The position numbers and the translations under genes are program-made. From Streptomyces sp. PCS3-D2 (GTDB taxonomy: Bacteria; Actinomycetota; Actinomycetes; Streptomycetales; Streptomycetaceae), in assembly GCF_000612545.2 (NCBI RefSeq), contig NZ_CP097800.1, forward strand, positions 4,340,501-4,404,500: a DNA stretch of 64,000 nt. The letters run 5' to 3'. This document shows positions 7,572 to 15,942 of the stretch, piece after piece. The notes under the pieces were generated by a model. The model did no database searches, had not been told where the DNA came from, and saw only the letters and a list, made by a program, of their open reading frames with translations. Every line of letters begins with the position of its first letter. Position 1 is the stretch's first letter.

Positions 7572-8519
7572 ATGGCGCGCGTGTTTCCGGAAGGTCGGCT
7601 GGTCTACGGGATGCAGCTCCCGGTCCAGTCGCAGAGCACCCTCTACGCCGAACCCTGGGAGGCATCGGCCGGAGCCGCCGATCTCGCCGAGATCGCGCGG
7701 GCCGCCGACCGGTCCGGCTTCGGCTACCTGGCCACCTGCGACCACGTGGCGATCCCGCGGCGCCTCGCGGGAGCCATGAGTACCGTCTGGTACGACCCGG
7801 TGGCCACCCTCTCCTTCCTCGCCGGGGTCACCGAGCGGGTCCGGCTGCTGAGCCACGTGGCGATACTCGGCCTGCGCCACCCGCTGGTCAGCGCCAAGCA
7901 GTACGCCACCCTCGACCACCTCTCCGGCGGCCGGCTGATCCTCGGCGTCGGCGCCGGCCATGTGGCGGAGGAGTTCGAGGTCCTCGGCGCGGACTTCGCG
8001 CGCCGCGGCGCCGTGCTCGACGAGACCCTCGACGCGCTGCGGGTGGCGCTCGGGCCCGAGGAGTACCCGGAGTTCGAGGGCGGGCGGTTCTCCTTCCGGG
8101 ATCTCGGGCAGCGGCCCCGGCCCGCGCAGAAGCGGATCCCCGTCTGGGTGGGCGGCTCCTCGCCCGCCGCCGTCCGCCGGGCCGCCGTCCGCGGGGACGG
8201 CTGGCTCCCGCAGGGCGACCCGCGCGACCGGCTCCCGGAGCAGATCGCCCGTATCGCACGGCTGCGCGCGGAGGCCGGTGTCACCGGCCCCTTCGAGGTC
8301 GGCGCGATCACCGAGGCGCTGTACGTCGGCGAGCCCGGCTGGGACACCGGCCGCCGCACCCTCACCGGCAAGGCGGAGGCCCTCGCGGAGTCCCTGCGCG
8401 AGTACGGGGCGCTCGGCGTGGACCAGATCCAGGTCCGTTTCCGCAGCCGCGACCGCGCCGAGCTCGTCGATCAGATCGCCGCCTTCGGGGCCGAAGTGGC
8501 CCCGCACCTCAACGACTAG
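7572..8519 (+). CDS. LLM-class F420-dependent oxidoreductase
   Basis: A 315-residue luciferase-like monooxygenase-fold enzyme. The marks are the early strand and helix AAADLAEIARAADRSGFGYLAT, the LLSHVAILGLRHP strand, the YATLDHLSGGRLILGVGAGH signature and the late PVWVGGSSPAAVRRAA strand where phosphate groups bind. Proteins with this pattern in F420-producing actinobacteria are usually F420-dependent dehydrogenases or reductases; the cofactor is inferred, and supported by fbiC in the same window. The ATG at 7572 follows GAAGGTGAGG. Its stop overlaps the AGGAG of the SDR at 8530, so the two are one transcription unit behind the operator at 7495. Confidence 0.87.
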   Translation: MARVFPEGRLVYGMQLPVQSQSTLYAEPWEASAGAADLAEIARAADRSGFGYLATCDHVAIPRRLAGAMSTVWYDPVATLSFLAGVTERVRLLSHVAILGLRHPLVSAKQYATLDHLSGGRLILGVGAGHVAEEFEVLGADFARRGAVLDETLDALRVALGPEEYPEFEGGRFSFRDLGQRPRPAQKRIPVWVGGSSPAAVRRAAVRGDGWLPQGDPRDRLPEQIARIARLRAEAGVTGPFEVGAITEALYVGEPGWDTGRRTLTGKAEALAESLREYGALGVDQIQVRFRSRDRAELVDQIAAFGAEVAPHLND

Positions 8520-8529
8520 GAGCACGGGC

Positions 8530-9315
8530 ATGGGCAAGCTGGACGGGCGCGTCGTCGTCATCACCGGTGCGGCGCGCGGCCAGGGCGAGCAGGAGGCCCG
8601 GCTCTTCGCCGCCGAGGGTGCGAGGGTGCTCCTCGGGGACGTGCTGGACGAGCAGGGCGCGGCCGTGGCCCAGGAGATCGGCGAGGACCGGGCCCGGTAC
8701 GTGCGGATGGACGTGCGCCGGGAGGAGGACTGGGCGGCGGCCGTCGCCGCCGCGAAGGAGTCCTTCGGTCGGATCGACGGCCTGGTCAACAACGCGGGCA
8801 TCCTGCGCTTCAACGAGCTGGCCTCGACCCCGCTGGAGGAGTTCCGGCAGGTGGTCGAGGTCAACCAGGTGGGCGCCTTCCTCGGTATCAAGACCGTGGC
8901 GCCCGAGATCGAGGCGGCCGGCGGCGGCACCATCGTCAACACTTCCTCCTACACCGGCCTGACGGGCATGGCGTACGTCGGCGCCTATGCCGCGACCAAG
9001 GCGGCCGTCTTGGGTCTGACCCGGGTGGCCGCGTTGGAGCTGGCGGGCAGGGGGATCCGGGTCAACGCGATGTGCCCGGGCGCGGTGGACACCCCGATGG
9101 CCAATCCCGGCCTGCTGGACCCGGCGAACACCACCGACGAGGCCCGCGAGGCCATGGCGGAGCTCTACCGGCGGGTGGTCCCGATGGGGCGGGTGGGGCA
9201 GCCGGAGGAGATCGCCCGGCTGGCGCTCTTCCTGACCGGCGAGGACTCCTCGTACATCACCGGCCAGCCGTTCGTCATCGACGGCGGCTGGATGGCGGGG
9301 GTCAGCGTCCTGTAG
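8530..9315 (+). CDS. SDR-family oxidoreductase, 3alpha/20beta-hydroxysteroid-dehydrogenase-like
   Basis: A 261-residue classical short-chain dehydrogenase that uses NAD(P) to interconvert an alcohol and a ketone. Visible are the glycine motif TGAARGQG, the acidic end of beta-2 (LLGDVLDE), NNAG, and the catalytic Tyr153 and Lys157 in YAATK. The C-terminal VIDGGWMAG is typical. The overall pattern resembles the Streptomyces 3alpha,20beta-hydroxysteroid dehydrogenase, but the family is broad and a steroid substrate is only a guess. The ATG at 8530 uses an AGGAG at 8518-8522 that overlaps the stop of the upstream LLM gene, so translation is probably coupled. It likely works on the same pathway as the two LLM enzymes beside it. 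Confidence 0.9.
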   Translation: MGKLDGRVVVITGAARGQGEQEARLFAAEGARVLLGDVLDEQGAAVAQEIGEDRARYVRMDVRREEDWAAAVAAAKESFGRIDGLVNNAGILRFNELASTPLEEFRQVVEVNQVGAFLGIKTVAPEIEAAGGGTIVNTSSYTGLTGMAYVGAYAATKAAVLGLTRVAALELAGRGIRVNAMCPGAVDTPMANPGLLDPANTTDEAREAMAELYRRVVPMGRVGQPEEIARLALFLTGEDSSYITGQPFVIDGGWMAGVSVL

Positions 9316-9325
9316 CCGAGGTCGT

Positions 9326-9340
9326 CTGATGGGGCGTCAG
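9326..9340. promoter_or_regulatory. Degenerate palindrome CTGATG-GGG-CGTCAG
   Basis: One mismatch in one arm, 46 bp upstream of the perfect site 3. It may be a second, weaker site at the same promoter, giving a tandem operator in front of the LLM gene at 9415. Confidence 0.45.
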
Positions 9341-9385
9341 GTATTGACGCTCCGGGTCCCGCGGTGGAACAGTCGGGGCATCGAA

Positions 9386-9402
9386 TCTGACGCAACGTCA
9401 GA
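9386..9402. promoter_or_regulatory. Perfect palindromic operator TCTGACG-CAA-CGTCAGA (site 3)
   Basis: Perfect 7-bp arms and a 3-bp spacer, ending 12 bp before the GTG at 9415. A bound protein would block the promoter or initiation region directly. Confidence 0.78.
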
Positions 9403-9414
9403 AAACAGAGGACG

Positions 9415-10545
9415 GTGAACCCCTTGGAATTCGGGCTCTTCGTGCAGGGATACGTGCCTGAGGCGCGGTCCAAGGTCGACCCCGAGGCGGAGCACAAGGC
9501 GCTGGTCGAGGAGACCGAGTACGTCATCCAGGCCGACAAGTCCGGCTTCAAGTACGCCTGGGCCTCCGAGCACCACTTCCTGGAGGAGTACTCGCACCTG
9601 TCGGCGAACGAGGTGTTCCTCGGCTACCTCGCGCACGCCACCGAACGCATCCACCTCGGCTCCGGCATCTTCAACCCGCTCGCCCCGGTGAACCACCCGG
9701 TCAAGGTGGCCGAGAAGGTCACCATGCTCGACCACCTCTCCCGGGGCCGCTTCGAGTTCGGCACCGGCCGTGGCGCGGGCAGCCACGAGATCCTCGGCTT
9801 CCTGCCCGGTATCGAGGACATGGACGCCACCAAGGAGATCTGGGAGGAGACCATCGCGGAGTTCCCCAAGATGTTCCTCCAGGAGGAGTACGAGGGGTTC
9901 CAGGGCAAGCACTGGTCGCTGCCGCCGCGCAAGGTCTTCCCCAAGCCGTACGGCAAGGCCCACCCGGCCATGTGGTACGCCGCCGGGTCGCCCTCCTCCT
10001 ACGCGATGGCGGCCAGGAAGGGCCTCGGCGTGCTGGGCTTCAGCGTGCAGAAGGTCTCCGACATGGAATGGGTCCTCGACCAGTACAAGACGGCCATCAG
10101 GGAGGCGAAGGCGATCGGCGCCTTCGTCAACGACAACGTGATGGTCACTTCCACCGCGATCTGCGCCGAGACCCACGACAAGGCCGTGGAGATCGCCGTC
10201 AACGCCACCATGAACCGCTTCCAGTCGCTGGTCTTCCGCTACCACGACACCTTCCCGCGGCCCGAGGCGATCCCCCAGTGGCCCGAGACCCTGCCGGAGT
10301 ACAACGCGGAGATCATCGAGCTCCTGATTGCCGAGGAGCTCCTCATCTGCGGCGACCCGTCGGAGGTCAGGGCCCAGTGCGAGCGCTGGGAGCAGGCGGG
10401 CGCGGACCAGCTCTCCTTCGGCCTGCCGACCGGCGTCTCCTACGAGGACACGATGACCACGATCAAGCTGATCGGCGAGCACGTGATCCCGCACATCGAC
10501 ACCGACCCGGTCCACCGTACGACCCGCTTCCGGCAGTCCGCCTGA
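9415..10545 (+). CDS. LLM-class flavin/F420-dependent oxidoreductase
   Basis: A 376-residue luciferase-like enzyme, longer than the one at 7572 and of a different subgroup. Visible are EFGLFVQGYVPEA at the N-terminus, YAWASEHHFLEEYSHLS (the His-His pair typical of bacterial-luciferase-like folds), HLGSGIFNPLAPVNHPVK and MLDHLSRGRFEFGTGRGAG. It should oxidise or reduce a small organic substrate with F420 or flavin. The GTG at 9415 has AGAGG only 4 nt away; a TTG at 9424 (product starting MEFGLF) would have better spacing and may be the true start. It stands behind operators at 9326 and 9386. The gap to the deacylase-like gene is 172 bp with no obvious terminator, so readthrough is possible. 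Confidence 0.87.
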   Translation: MNPLEFGLFVQGYVPEARSKVDPEAEHKALVEETEYVIQADKSGFKYAWASEHHFLEEYSHLSANEVFLGYLAHATERIHLGSGIFNPLAPVNHPVKVAEKVTMLDHLSRGRFEFGTGRGAGSHEILGFLPGIEDMDATKEIWEETIAEFPKMFLQEEYEGFQGKHWSLPPRKVFPKPYGKAHPAMWYAAGSPSSYAMAARKGLGVLGFSVQKVSDMEWVLDQYKTAIREAKAIGAFVNDNVMVTSTAICAETHDKAVEIAVNATMNRFQSLVFRYHDTFPRPEAIPQWPETLPEYNAEIIELLIAEELLICGDPSEVRAQCERWEQAGADQLSFGLPTGVSYEDTMTTIKLIGEHVIPHIDTDPVHRTTRFRQSA

Positions 10546-10717
10546 CCCCTGCGGGGCGCACCAACGGGGACGGCGTCTTCCCGGACCGCCGTCCCGCACC
10601 GGGCCCCGGCCGGGCGGCCACCCGCCGGGGCCGTCCCCGGCCCTGCCGGCGTTCGACGCGCGGGCACCGGGGCTCCGGCAGGCCGACCGCACCGCGAACA
10701 CCGGCAGAAGGGACGTC

Positions 10718-12457
10718 ATGCTCGACCACCTGATCAAGGGCGCGACCGTCGTGGACGGCACCGGCGCCCCCGCCCGCGTCGCCGACCTCGGCATACGCGA
10801 CGGCCGCATCGCCGTCATCGCCGCGCCCGGCACCGTCACCGAAGGGGCCCGCACCAGCGAGGACGCCACCGGCCTCGTCCTGACCCCCGGCTTCGTCGAC
10901 CCGCACACGCACTACGACGCCCAGCTCTTCTGGGACCCCTACGCCACGCCCTCCATGAACCACGGCGTCACCACCGTCGCCGGCGGGAACTGCGGCTTCA
11001 CCCTGGCCCCGCTCAACCCGGCCCGCCCCGAGGACGCCGACTACACCCGCCGCATGATGAGCAAGGTCGAGGGCATGGCCCTCAAGGCCCTTGAGGAGGG
11101 CGTCGACTGGACCTGGTCCACCTTCGGCGAATACCTCGACGCCCTGGAGGGCCGGATCGCCGTGAACGCCGGGTTCATGGTCGGGCACTGCGCCCTGCGC
11201 CGCCACGTCATGGGCGAGGACGCCGTCGGCGGACAGCCCACCCCCGAGCAGATGCGGCAGATGCTCGACCTCTTCCACGACGCCATGAACGCCGGCGCCT
11301 GGGGCCTGTCCACCACCCAGTCCGCCACCCACTCCGACGGCGCGGGCGCGCCCGTCGCCTCCCGCCACGCCCGGCCCGCCGAACTCCTCGCCCTCTCCCG
11401 CGCCGTCGCCGAACACGAGGGCACCCAGCTCGAAGCGATCGTCGCCGGCTGCCTCGACCAGTTCTCCGACGAGGAGATCGACCTCTTCGTCGACATGAGC
11501 GCCGCCGCCGGACGGCCCCTGAACTGGAACGTCCTCACCATCGACGCCGCCGTCCCCGAACGGGTTCCGCGCCAGCTGATCCCCAGTGAGCGGGCCCGCA
11601 AGGCCGGCGGCCGCATCGTCGCACTCACCATGCCGATCCTCACCCCCATGAACATGTCGCTCGGCACCTTCTGCGCACTGAACCTCATCCCCGGCTGGGG
11701 CGAGGTCCTCGCCCGGCCCGTCCCCGAACGGATCGCCCGACTCCGCGACCCCGCCGTACGCGCCGAGATGCTGCGCCGCGCCGACAGCAAGGAGGCCGGC
11801 GTCTTCCGCCGCCTCGCAGACTTCGGCCGCTATGTCATCGGCGACACCTACAGCAAGGAGAACGAGGGCCTCTCCGGGCGGGTCGTGAACGACATCGCTG
11901 CCGAACGCGGCCAGGACCCCTTCCAGTGTCTGGTGGAGATCTGCGCCAACGACGACCTGCGCACCGTGCTCTGGCCGATGCCCACCGACAACGACCCGGC
12001 GAGCTGGGCCCTGCGCGCCGAGACCTGGCAGCACGAGGACGTCCTGCTCGGCGGCTCCGACGCCGGAGCCCACCTGGACCGGATGTGCGGCGCCCCGTAC
12101 ACGACCCGCTTCCTCGGCGACTGCCTGCGCGGCCGCAAGCTCGTGCCGCTGGAGGAGGCGGTACGGATGCTCACGGACGACCCGGCCCGGCTGTTCGGGC
12201 TGCGCGAGCGCGGCCGGCTCACCGAGGGCTACCACGCCGACCTGGTCCTCTTCGACCCCGAACGGATCGACGCGGGCCCGGCCACCCTCGTCCATGACCT
12301 GCCCGGCGACAGCCCCCGCCTCGACGCCCGGGCCGTCGGCATCGTCTCGGTGCGGGTCAACGGCGTGGAGACCGTCCGCGACGACGAGGTGACCGGGGCG
12401 GTCCCCGGCATCGTGCTCCGGTCGGGCCGGGACACGAGGACGGTGAGCACCCGATGA
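10718..12457 (+). CDS. N-acyl-D-amino-acid-deacylase-like amidohydrolase
   Basis: A 579-residue metal-dependent hydrolase of the urease/dihydroorotase superfamily, D-aminoacylase branch. Visible are the N-terminal beta-sandwich start (LIKGATVVDGTGAP), the metal motif PGFVDPHTHYDAQ, the GGNCGF stretch with the cysteine that bridges metals in D-aminoacylases, GHCALRRHVMG, and the late metal aspartate in GGSDAGAH. Related proteins act on N-acyl-D-amino acids, dihydropyrimidines or other cyclic and acyclic amides, so the substrate is open. The ATG at 10718 follows AGAAGGG. Its stop overlaps the ATG of the aldehyde dehydrogenase (ATGA), giving tight coupling. Context suggests an amide-cleavage step followed by aldehyde oxidation in the LLM/SDR pathway. 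Confidence 0.87.
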   Translation: MLDHLIKGATVVDGTGAPARVADLGIRDGRIAVIAAPGTVTEGARTSEDATGLVLTPGFVDPHTHYDAQLFWDPYATPSMNHGVTTVAGGNCGFTLAPLNPARPEDADYTRRMMSKVEGMALKALEEGVDWTWSTFGEYLDALEGRIAVNAGFMVGHCALRRHVMGEDAVGGQPTPEQMRQMLDLFHDAMNAGAWGLSTTQSATHSDGAGAPVASRHARPAELLALSRAVAEHEGTQLEAIVAGCLDQFSDEEIDLFVDMSAAAGRPLNWNVLTIDAAVPERVPRQLIPSERARKAGGRIVALTMPILTPMNMSLGTFCALNLIPGWGEVLARPVPERIARLRDPAVRAEMLRRADSKEAGVFRRLADFGRYVIGDTYSKENEGLSGRVVNDIAAERGQDPFQCLVEICANDDLRTVLWPMPTDNDPASWALRAETWQHEDVLLGGSDAGAHLDRMCGAPYTTRFLGDCLRGRKLVPLEEAVRMLTDDPARLFGLRERGRLTEGYHADLVLFDPERIDAGPATLVHDLPGDSPRLDARAVGIVSVRVNGVETVRDDEVTGAVPGIVLRSGRDTRTVSTR

Positions 12458-13917
12458 CCGCTCAACCCCTCTACATCGGCGGCGAGTGGGTGGAGCCGGC
12501 CGGCGGGCACTACGAGGTGGTCAACCCGGCCGACGCGTCGGTGGTCGGGCTCGCCCCCGAGGCCTCGCGCGCACAGGTCGCCGACGCGGCCCGCGCCGCA
12601 GCCGAGGCCTTCGACAGCTGGTCGCGCACGACACCGCAGGCCCGGGCGGCGATCCTCGACCGCGCGGCCGACATCATGCAGCGGGAGTTCGAGCCGTGGA
12701 CGGCCCTCGCGCAGGCGGAGACCGGCGCGCCGACCGGGATCGCACGCGGCATGCAGGTCGGCGTCGGCGTCGCCCGCTTCCGCAGGTACGCCAAGGGCGC
12801 CCTGGAGCCCGTCGAGAAGGGGCTGCCGCCCCAGGTCACCGAGGCCGGCCCGATGGGGCGGGCGGGCATCCTGGGCGCGCTGGAGGTCCGCCAGCCGGTC
12901 GGCGTGGTCACCTGCATCACCTCCTACAACAACCCGTGGGCGAACCCGGCAGGCAAGGTGGCGCCCGCCCTCGCCATGGGCAACACGGTCGTCGTCAAAC
13001 CGGCCCCGCAGGACCCGCTGTCCGTCTTCCGGATGGCGCAGGCGCTGCACGAGGCCGGGGTCCCGGCGGGCGTCGTCAACGTCGTGTCCGGTCAGTCGGT
13101 GGAGGTCGGCGAGGCCGCCGTGGACTCCCCGCACGTGGACATGGTGTCCTTCACCGGCTCCACCGGCGTCGGACAGCGCATCGCGGAGGTCTGCGGCCGC
13201 ACGATGAAGCGGCAGCTGATGGAACTCGGCGGCAAGGGCGCGGCCGTCGTCATGGACGACGCCGACCTGGACGCGGCGGTGAGGGGCATCGGCACCACCT
13301 TCTCCTTCTACTCCGGCCAGATCTGCACCGCCCCGACCCGGGTCATCGTCCACCGGTCGGTGTACGGGCAGCTCATCGAGAAGCTCACCGGATACCTGTC
13401 CTTCATGAAGGTCGGCGACCCGGCGGCGGCCGGGACGGTGGTCGGCCCGGTGATCTCGGCGGCGCACCGCGACCGGGTGGAGTCGTACGTCGAGCTGGGG
13501 AAGAAGGAGGGGGCGCGGATCGCGTACGGCGGCGAGCGTCCGGTGGTCGGGGACGGGAAGGGCTTCTACGTGGCCCCGACCCTGCTCGTGGACTGCACGA
13601 ACGACATGCGGGTGGTCCGCGAGGAGATCTTCGGCCCGGTCGTCGTGGTCGTCCCCTTCGACGGCGATGAGGACGAAGCGGTCCGACTGGCCAACGACAG
13701 CGACTTCGGCCTGCTCAGCTACGTGTGGTCCGGTGACGCGGCGCGCGCCTTCCGCATTGCGCGGCGGCTGCGCGCGGGCGGGGTCGGCGTGAACACCATC
13801 GGCCGCAACATGGAGGCCCCGTTCGGCGGCTTCAAGCGCAGCGGGGTCGGCCGGGACGTCGGCTCGTACGCCCTGCACGCCTACAGCGAGATCCAGTCGA
13901 TCGTCTGGACGACGTAG
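12454..13917 (+). CDS. NAD(P)-dependent aldehyde dehydrogenase
   Basis: A 487-residue enzyme of the aldehyde dehydrogenase superfamily, which oxidises an aldehyde to the acid. Visible are the asparagine region TSYNNPWANPAGK, the Rossmann motif FTGSTGVGQ, general-base Glu257 in MELGGKG, catalytic Cys291 in GQICTAP, and EEIFGPVVVV near residue 390. Length is normal. It overlaps the deacylase-like gene by 4 bp (ATGA) and ends the plus-strand cluster that starts at 7572; a hairpin at 13932-13959 follows. The specific aldehyde is unknown; it may be the product of the preceding amidohydrolase or oxidoreductases. Confidence 0.93.
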   Translation: MTAQPLYIGGEWVEPAGGHYEVVNPADASVVGLAPEASRAQVADAARAAAEAFDSWSRTTPQARAAILDRAADIMQREFEPWTALAQAETGAPTGIARGMQVGVGVARFRRYAKGALEPVEKGLPPQVTEAGPMGRAGILGALEVRQPVGVVTCITSYNNPWANPAGKVAPALAMGNTVVVKPAPQDPLSVFRMAQALHEAGVPAGVVNVVSGQSVEVGEAAVDSPHVDMVSFTGSTGVGQRIAEVCGRTMKRQLMELGGKGAAVVMDDADLDAAVRGIGTTFSFYSGQICTAPTRVIVHRSVYGQLIEKLTGYLSFMKVGDPAAAGTVVGPVISAAHRDRVESYVELGKKEGARIAYGGERPVVGDGKGFYVAPTLLVDCTNDMRVVREEIFGPVVVVVPFDGDEDEAVRLANDSDFGLLSYVWSGDAARAFRIARRLRAGGVGVNTIGRNMEAPFGGFKRSGVGRDVGSYALHAYSEIQSIVWTT

Positions 13918-13931
13918 CCCGCGGGCCGGAT

Positions 13932-13959
13932 CCGGCCGGGGGCAGGTGGCCCCGGCCGG
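13932..13959. terminator. Hairpin between convergent genes
   Basis: The 10-bp arms CCGGCCGGGG and CCCCGGCCGG flank an 8-nt loop, between the stop of the aldehyde dehydrogenase and the 3' end of the minus-strand gene at 13971. There is no T-run, as is common in Streptomyces. Confidence 0.55.
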
Positions 13960-13970
13960 GCACCGTGTTG

Positions 13971-14432
13971 CTACAGGTCCTGATCGTCCCCGTCGGCCCA
14001 CGTGGAGCCGAGGGCCGCAGCGAGTTCGCTGCTGCCCCTCTGGAGCCGGGCGAAGTCCTTCGGGTCGGACCGCTCGATCCGTTGCAGTGCTGCGGCAGCC
14101 CGCCGGAGGAGCGGGCTGCCGTCATCGGGCAGCCGCCAGTCGAAGTACAGCCGCAGCGGCCGCCCCTTCACGTCGACGCCGCGCCAGCCGCCCCACACCG
14201 CCTCGTCGCCGTCCCGGCGAATCGTCACGTACAGGGCGCCACAGCAGCCCTCCGTGCAGTACGCCTGGGCGAGCCGCACCTCCCGCGGCTGCGGTCCGGC
14301 ACGCAGGCCGAAGTGGTCGACCAGATACTCCGGGACCTGCCCGTCCGGCTCGATGCCGTGGCGGAACAGGGCGTAGTCGTGGAGGGAGGTCGTCCGGGAG
14401 GTGAGCGCCGGGCGCTCTGCGCGGGTGCTCAC
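13971..14432 (-). CDS. Conserved hypothetical protein with a CCG motif
   Basis: A 153-residue soluble protein without signal or membrane segment. The notable stretch is YCTEGCCGALYVTIRRDG near residue 60, with three cysteines in five positions, then VWGGWRGVDVKGRPLRLYFDW. The cysteine cluster could bind a metal or form a disulfide. I do not recognise a named family with certainty. It ends at the hairpin shared with the aldehyde dehydrogenase and lies 55 bp downstream of the DNA alkylation repair gene in the same direction, so the two may be co-transcribed. Confidence 0.65.
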   Translation of the reverse strand: MSTRAERPALTSRTTSLHDYALFRHGIEPDGQVPEYLVDHFGLRAGPQPREVRLAQAYCTEGCCGALYVTIRRDGDEAVWGGWRGVDVKGRPLRLYFDWRLPDDGSPLLRRAAAALQRIERSDPKDFARLQRGSSELAAALGSTWADGDDQDL

Positions 14433-14486
14433 CGGGCGGGGTGGGACTCGATTCCGTGGGTCATGCCCCGCAGCATGCCGCAGTGA

Positions 14487-15575
14487 TCATCCGGCATCCA
14501 GCGAGAAGGCCGCCTCGCCGCGCACACGGCCGTTGACCTGGAGCTGCACCAGGTGCTCACCGGAGTGGTAGCGGCGGGTGGTGATCGGCTTGAAGGAGTG
14601 CCGCTTGGTGCCGGCCAGGGTTGCGCCGGGGGCCAGCGGGCGGGTGACGAGCTTGAACACCTTGGGGGTGCGGGTGCCGTTCGCCTTGGTGTGGTGCACG
14701 ACGTAGTCGATCACCAGCTCGGCCGGGAGCTCGCCGGTGTTCGTGACCGCGTAGTCGAAGACGAGGTACTCCCCGACGGCGACCCGCGGGGTGGTCACCA
14801 CCGGCCCGTGCACGGTGACCGGTACGTCCGGGGCGTGGCCGAGGAGGGTCAGCGCCTCGGGCCGGCCGGCCTTGATCAGGGTGCGCAGGCCGTGCCGTAC
14901 GACGCGGTCCGTCGTGGCGGCGGGCTCGGCCAGCCAGCGGGCAGCCGTCTCGACGGCGAGGGCGGGGTGGTCCCGGCCGATGTCGTTGAGGTGGTTGGAG
15001 ACGGACCGGCGGACGTACTCGGACGCGTCGCGGTGGAGGGCGTCCAGTACCGGCAGGGCCGGGCGGGGGTCGGCGACGAACGCGGGCAGCTGCGGGGCCC
15101 ACGGGAGCCGGGGCCGGGTGCCCTCGCTGGCGAGGCGCCGTACGTGCGGATCCGGGTCCCCGGTCCACGTCCGTACGACGGCCAGCGCGCGGTCGGGGTC
15201 GGCGCGCAGGAAGGGCCGCACCGCGGATTCGGCGGTCAGTCGGGGGGTGAGGTCGTGCAGCAGCTCCAGACCGGGCTCGAACACCTCCAGCCCGCGGACG
15301 GCCACCGCCTCGTTGACGGGGAAGGTCATCCACCCCTCGAAGGCGGGCTCGGCGAGGGCCGTGCGCACGACGGCCTCGAAGCCGGGCCAGTCCTCGGGGA
15401 GGTCGGCGAGGACCGCGTCGCGGACCGCGGCGACCCGGCCGCTGTACGACAGCCCGTCGAGCGCGGTGGCGCAGGCGGTCAGGGCGGGCGCGGACCCGGC
15501 GGCGCCGGCCCGCGCCAGCAGGCCGGCCAGGGTGGTGACGGTGTCCGCGCTGAGGAGCTCATCGGCCGTGGGCAT
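14487..15575 (-). CDS. DNA alkylation repair protein (AlkC/AlkD-like HEAT-repeat fold)
   Basis: A 362-residue protein that should remove alkylated bases. The body is a superhelix of HEAT-like repeats (for example RPFLRADPDRALAVVRTW, DPDPHVRRLASEGTRPRLPW, SEYVRRSVSNHLNDIGRDHP). The stretch RRLASEGTRPRLPW is typical of AlkC-like glycosylases. The last 100 residues form an Ig-like beta domain (LVFDYAVTNTGELPAELVID, YHSGEHLVQLQVNG), as in AlkC homologues of actinobacteria. The ATG at 15575 (MPTADELL) is chosen; upstream in-frame sequence to 15710 is Gly/Arg-rich and non-coding in character. No strong ribosome-binding site is visible. Confidence 0.82.
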   Translation of the reverse strand: MPTADELLSADTVTTLAGLLARAGAAGSAPALTACATALDGLSYSGRVAAVRDAVLADLPEDWPGFEAVVRTALAEPAFEGWMTFPVNEAVAVRGLEVFEPGLELLHDLTPRLTAESAVRPFLRADPDRALAVVRTWTGDPDPHVRRLASEGTRPRLPWAPQLPAFVADPRPALPVLDALHRDASEYVRRSVSNHLNDIGRDHPALAVETAARWLAEPAATTDRVVRHGLRTLIKAGRPEALTLLGHAPDVPVTVHGPVVTTPRVAVGEYLVFDYAVTNTGELPAELVIDYVVHHTKANGTRTPKVFKLVTRPLAPGATLAGTKRHSFKPITTRRYHSGEHLVQLQVNGRVRGEAAFSLDAG

Positions 15576-15942
15576 GGGGACAGTCTCGCGGATCGCGCGC
15601 CCGGCCGAGGACTCCCCGACGGCTCGTCCGGGGCGGCCCGCCCCGGACCGGCCGGGCCGGTGAGCGGGCCCACGGCAAACCGGTCCGCATCCCGCGTTAC
15701 CGCTGGTCACCGCAAAGTCACGAGGGAAACTTTGGAAAAGTGCAAATCGGACATGCCTGCGGTTTCCGCATCATGAAAGACCCCAGGTCGGACCTGTTGA
15801 ATTACGGGGAGATGTTGGAGTGGGCCTTGCATTAAGCGATCGCAAATCGTCCCGGACTCAAGATTCCAAGGCGTAGAAGACTCTTTACATCCGGACTTCG
15901 ATCATCCACATGTGGAAAACGCACCATCTAACGTCCTGACTC
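15576..15942. other. Divergent intergenic region, 367 bp, comparatively low GC
   Basis: The part from 15700 to 15930 is clearly poorer in GC than the surroundings and contains several TTG and TA-rich hexamers, as expected for promoters of the permease (plus) and the repair gene (minus). It holds the palindrome at 15784. No gene is seen. Confidence 0.5.
15784..15796. promoter_or_regulatory. Perfect inverted repeat CAGGTC-G-GACCTG
   Basis: Two 6-bp arms around one base, in the promoter region 147 bp upstream of the amino acid permease. It is a candidate operator; no regulator gene lies next to it. Confidence 0.4.
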
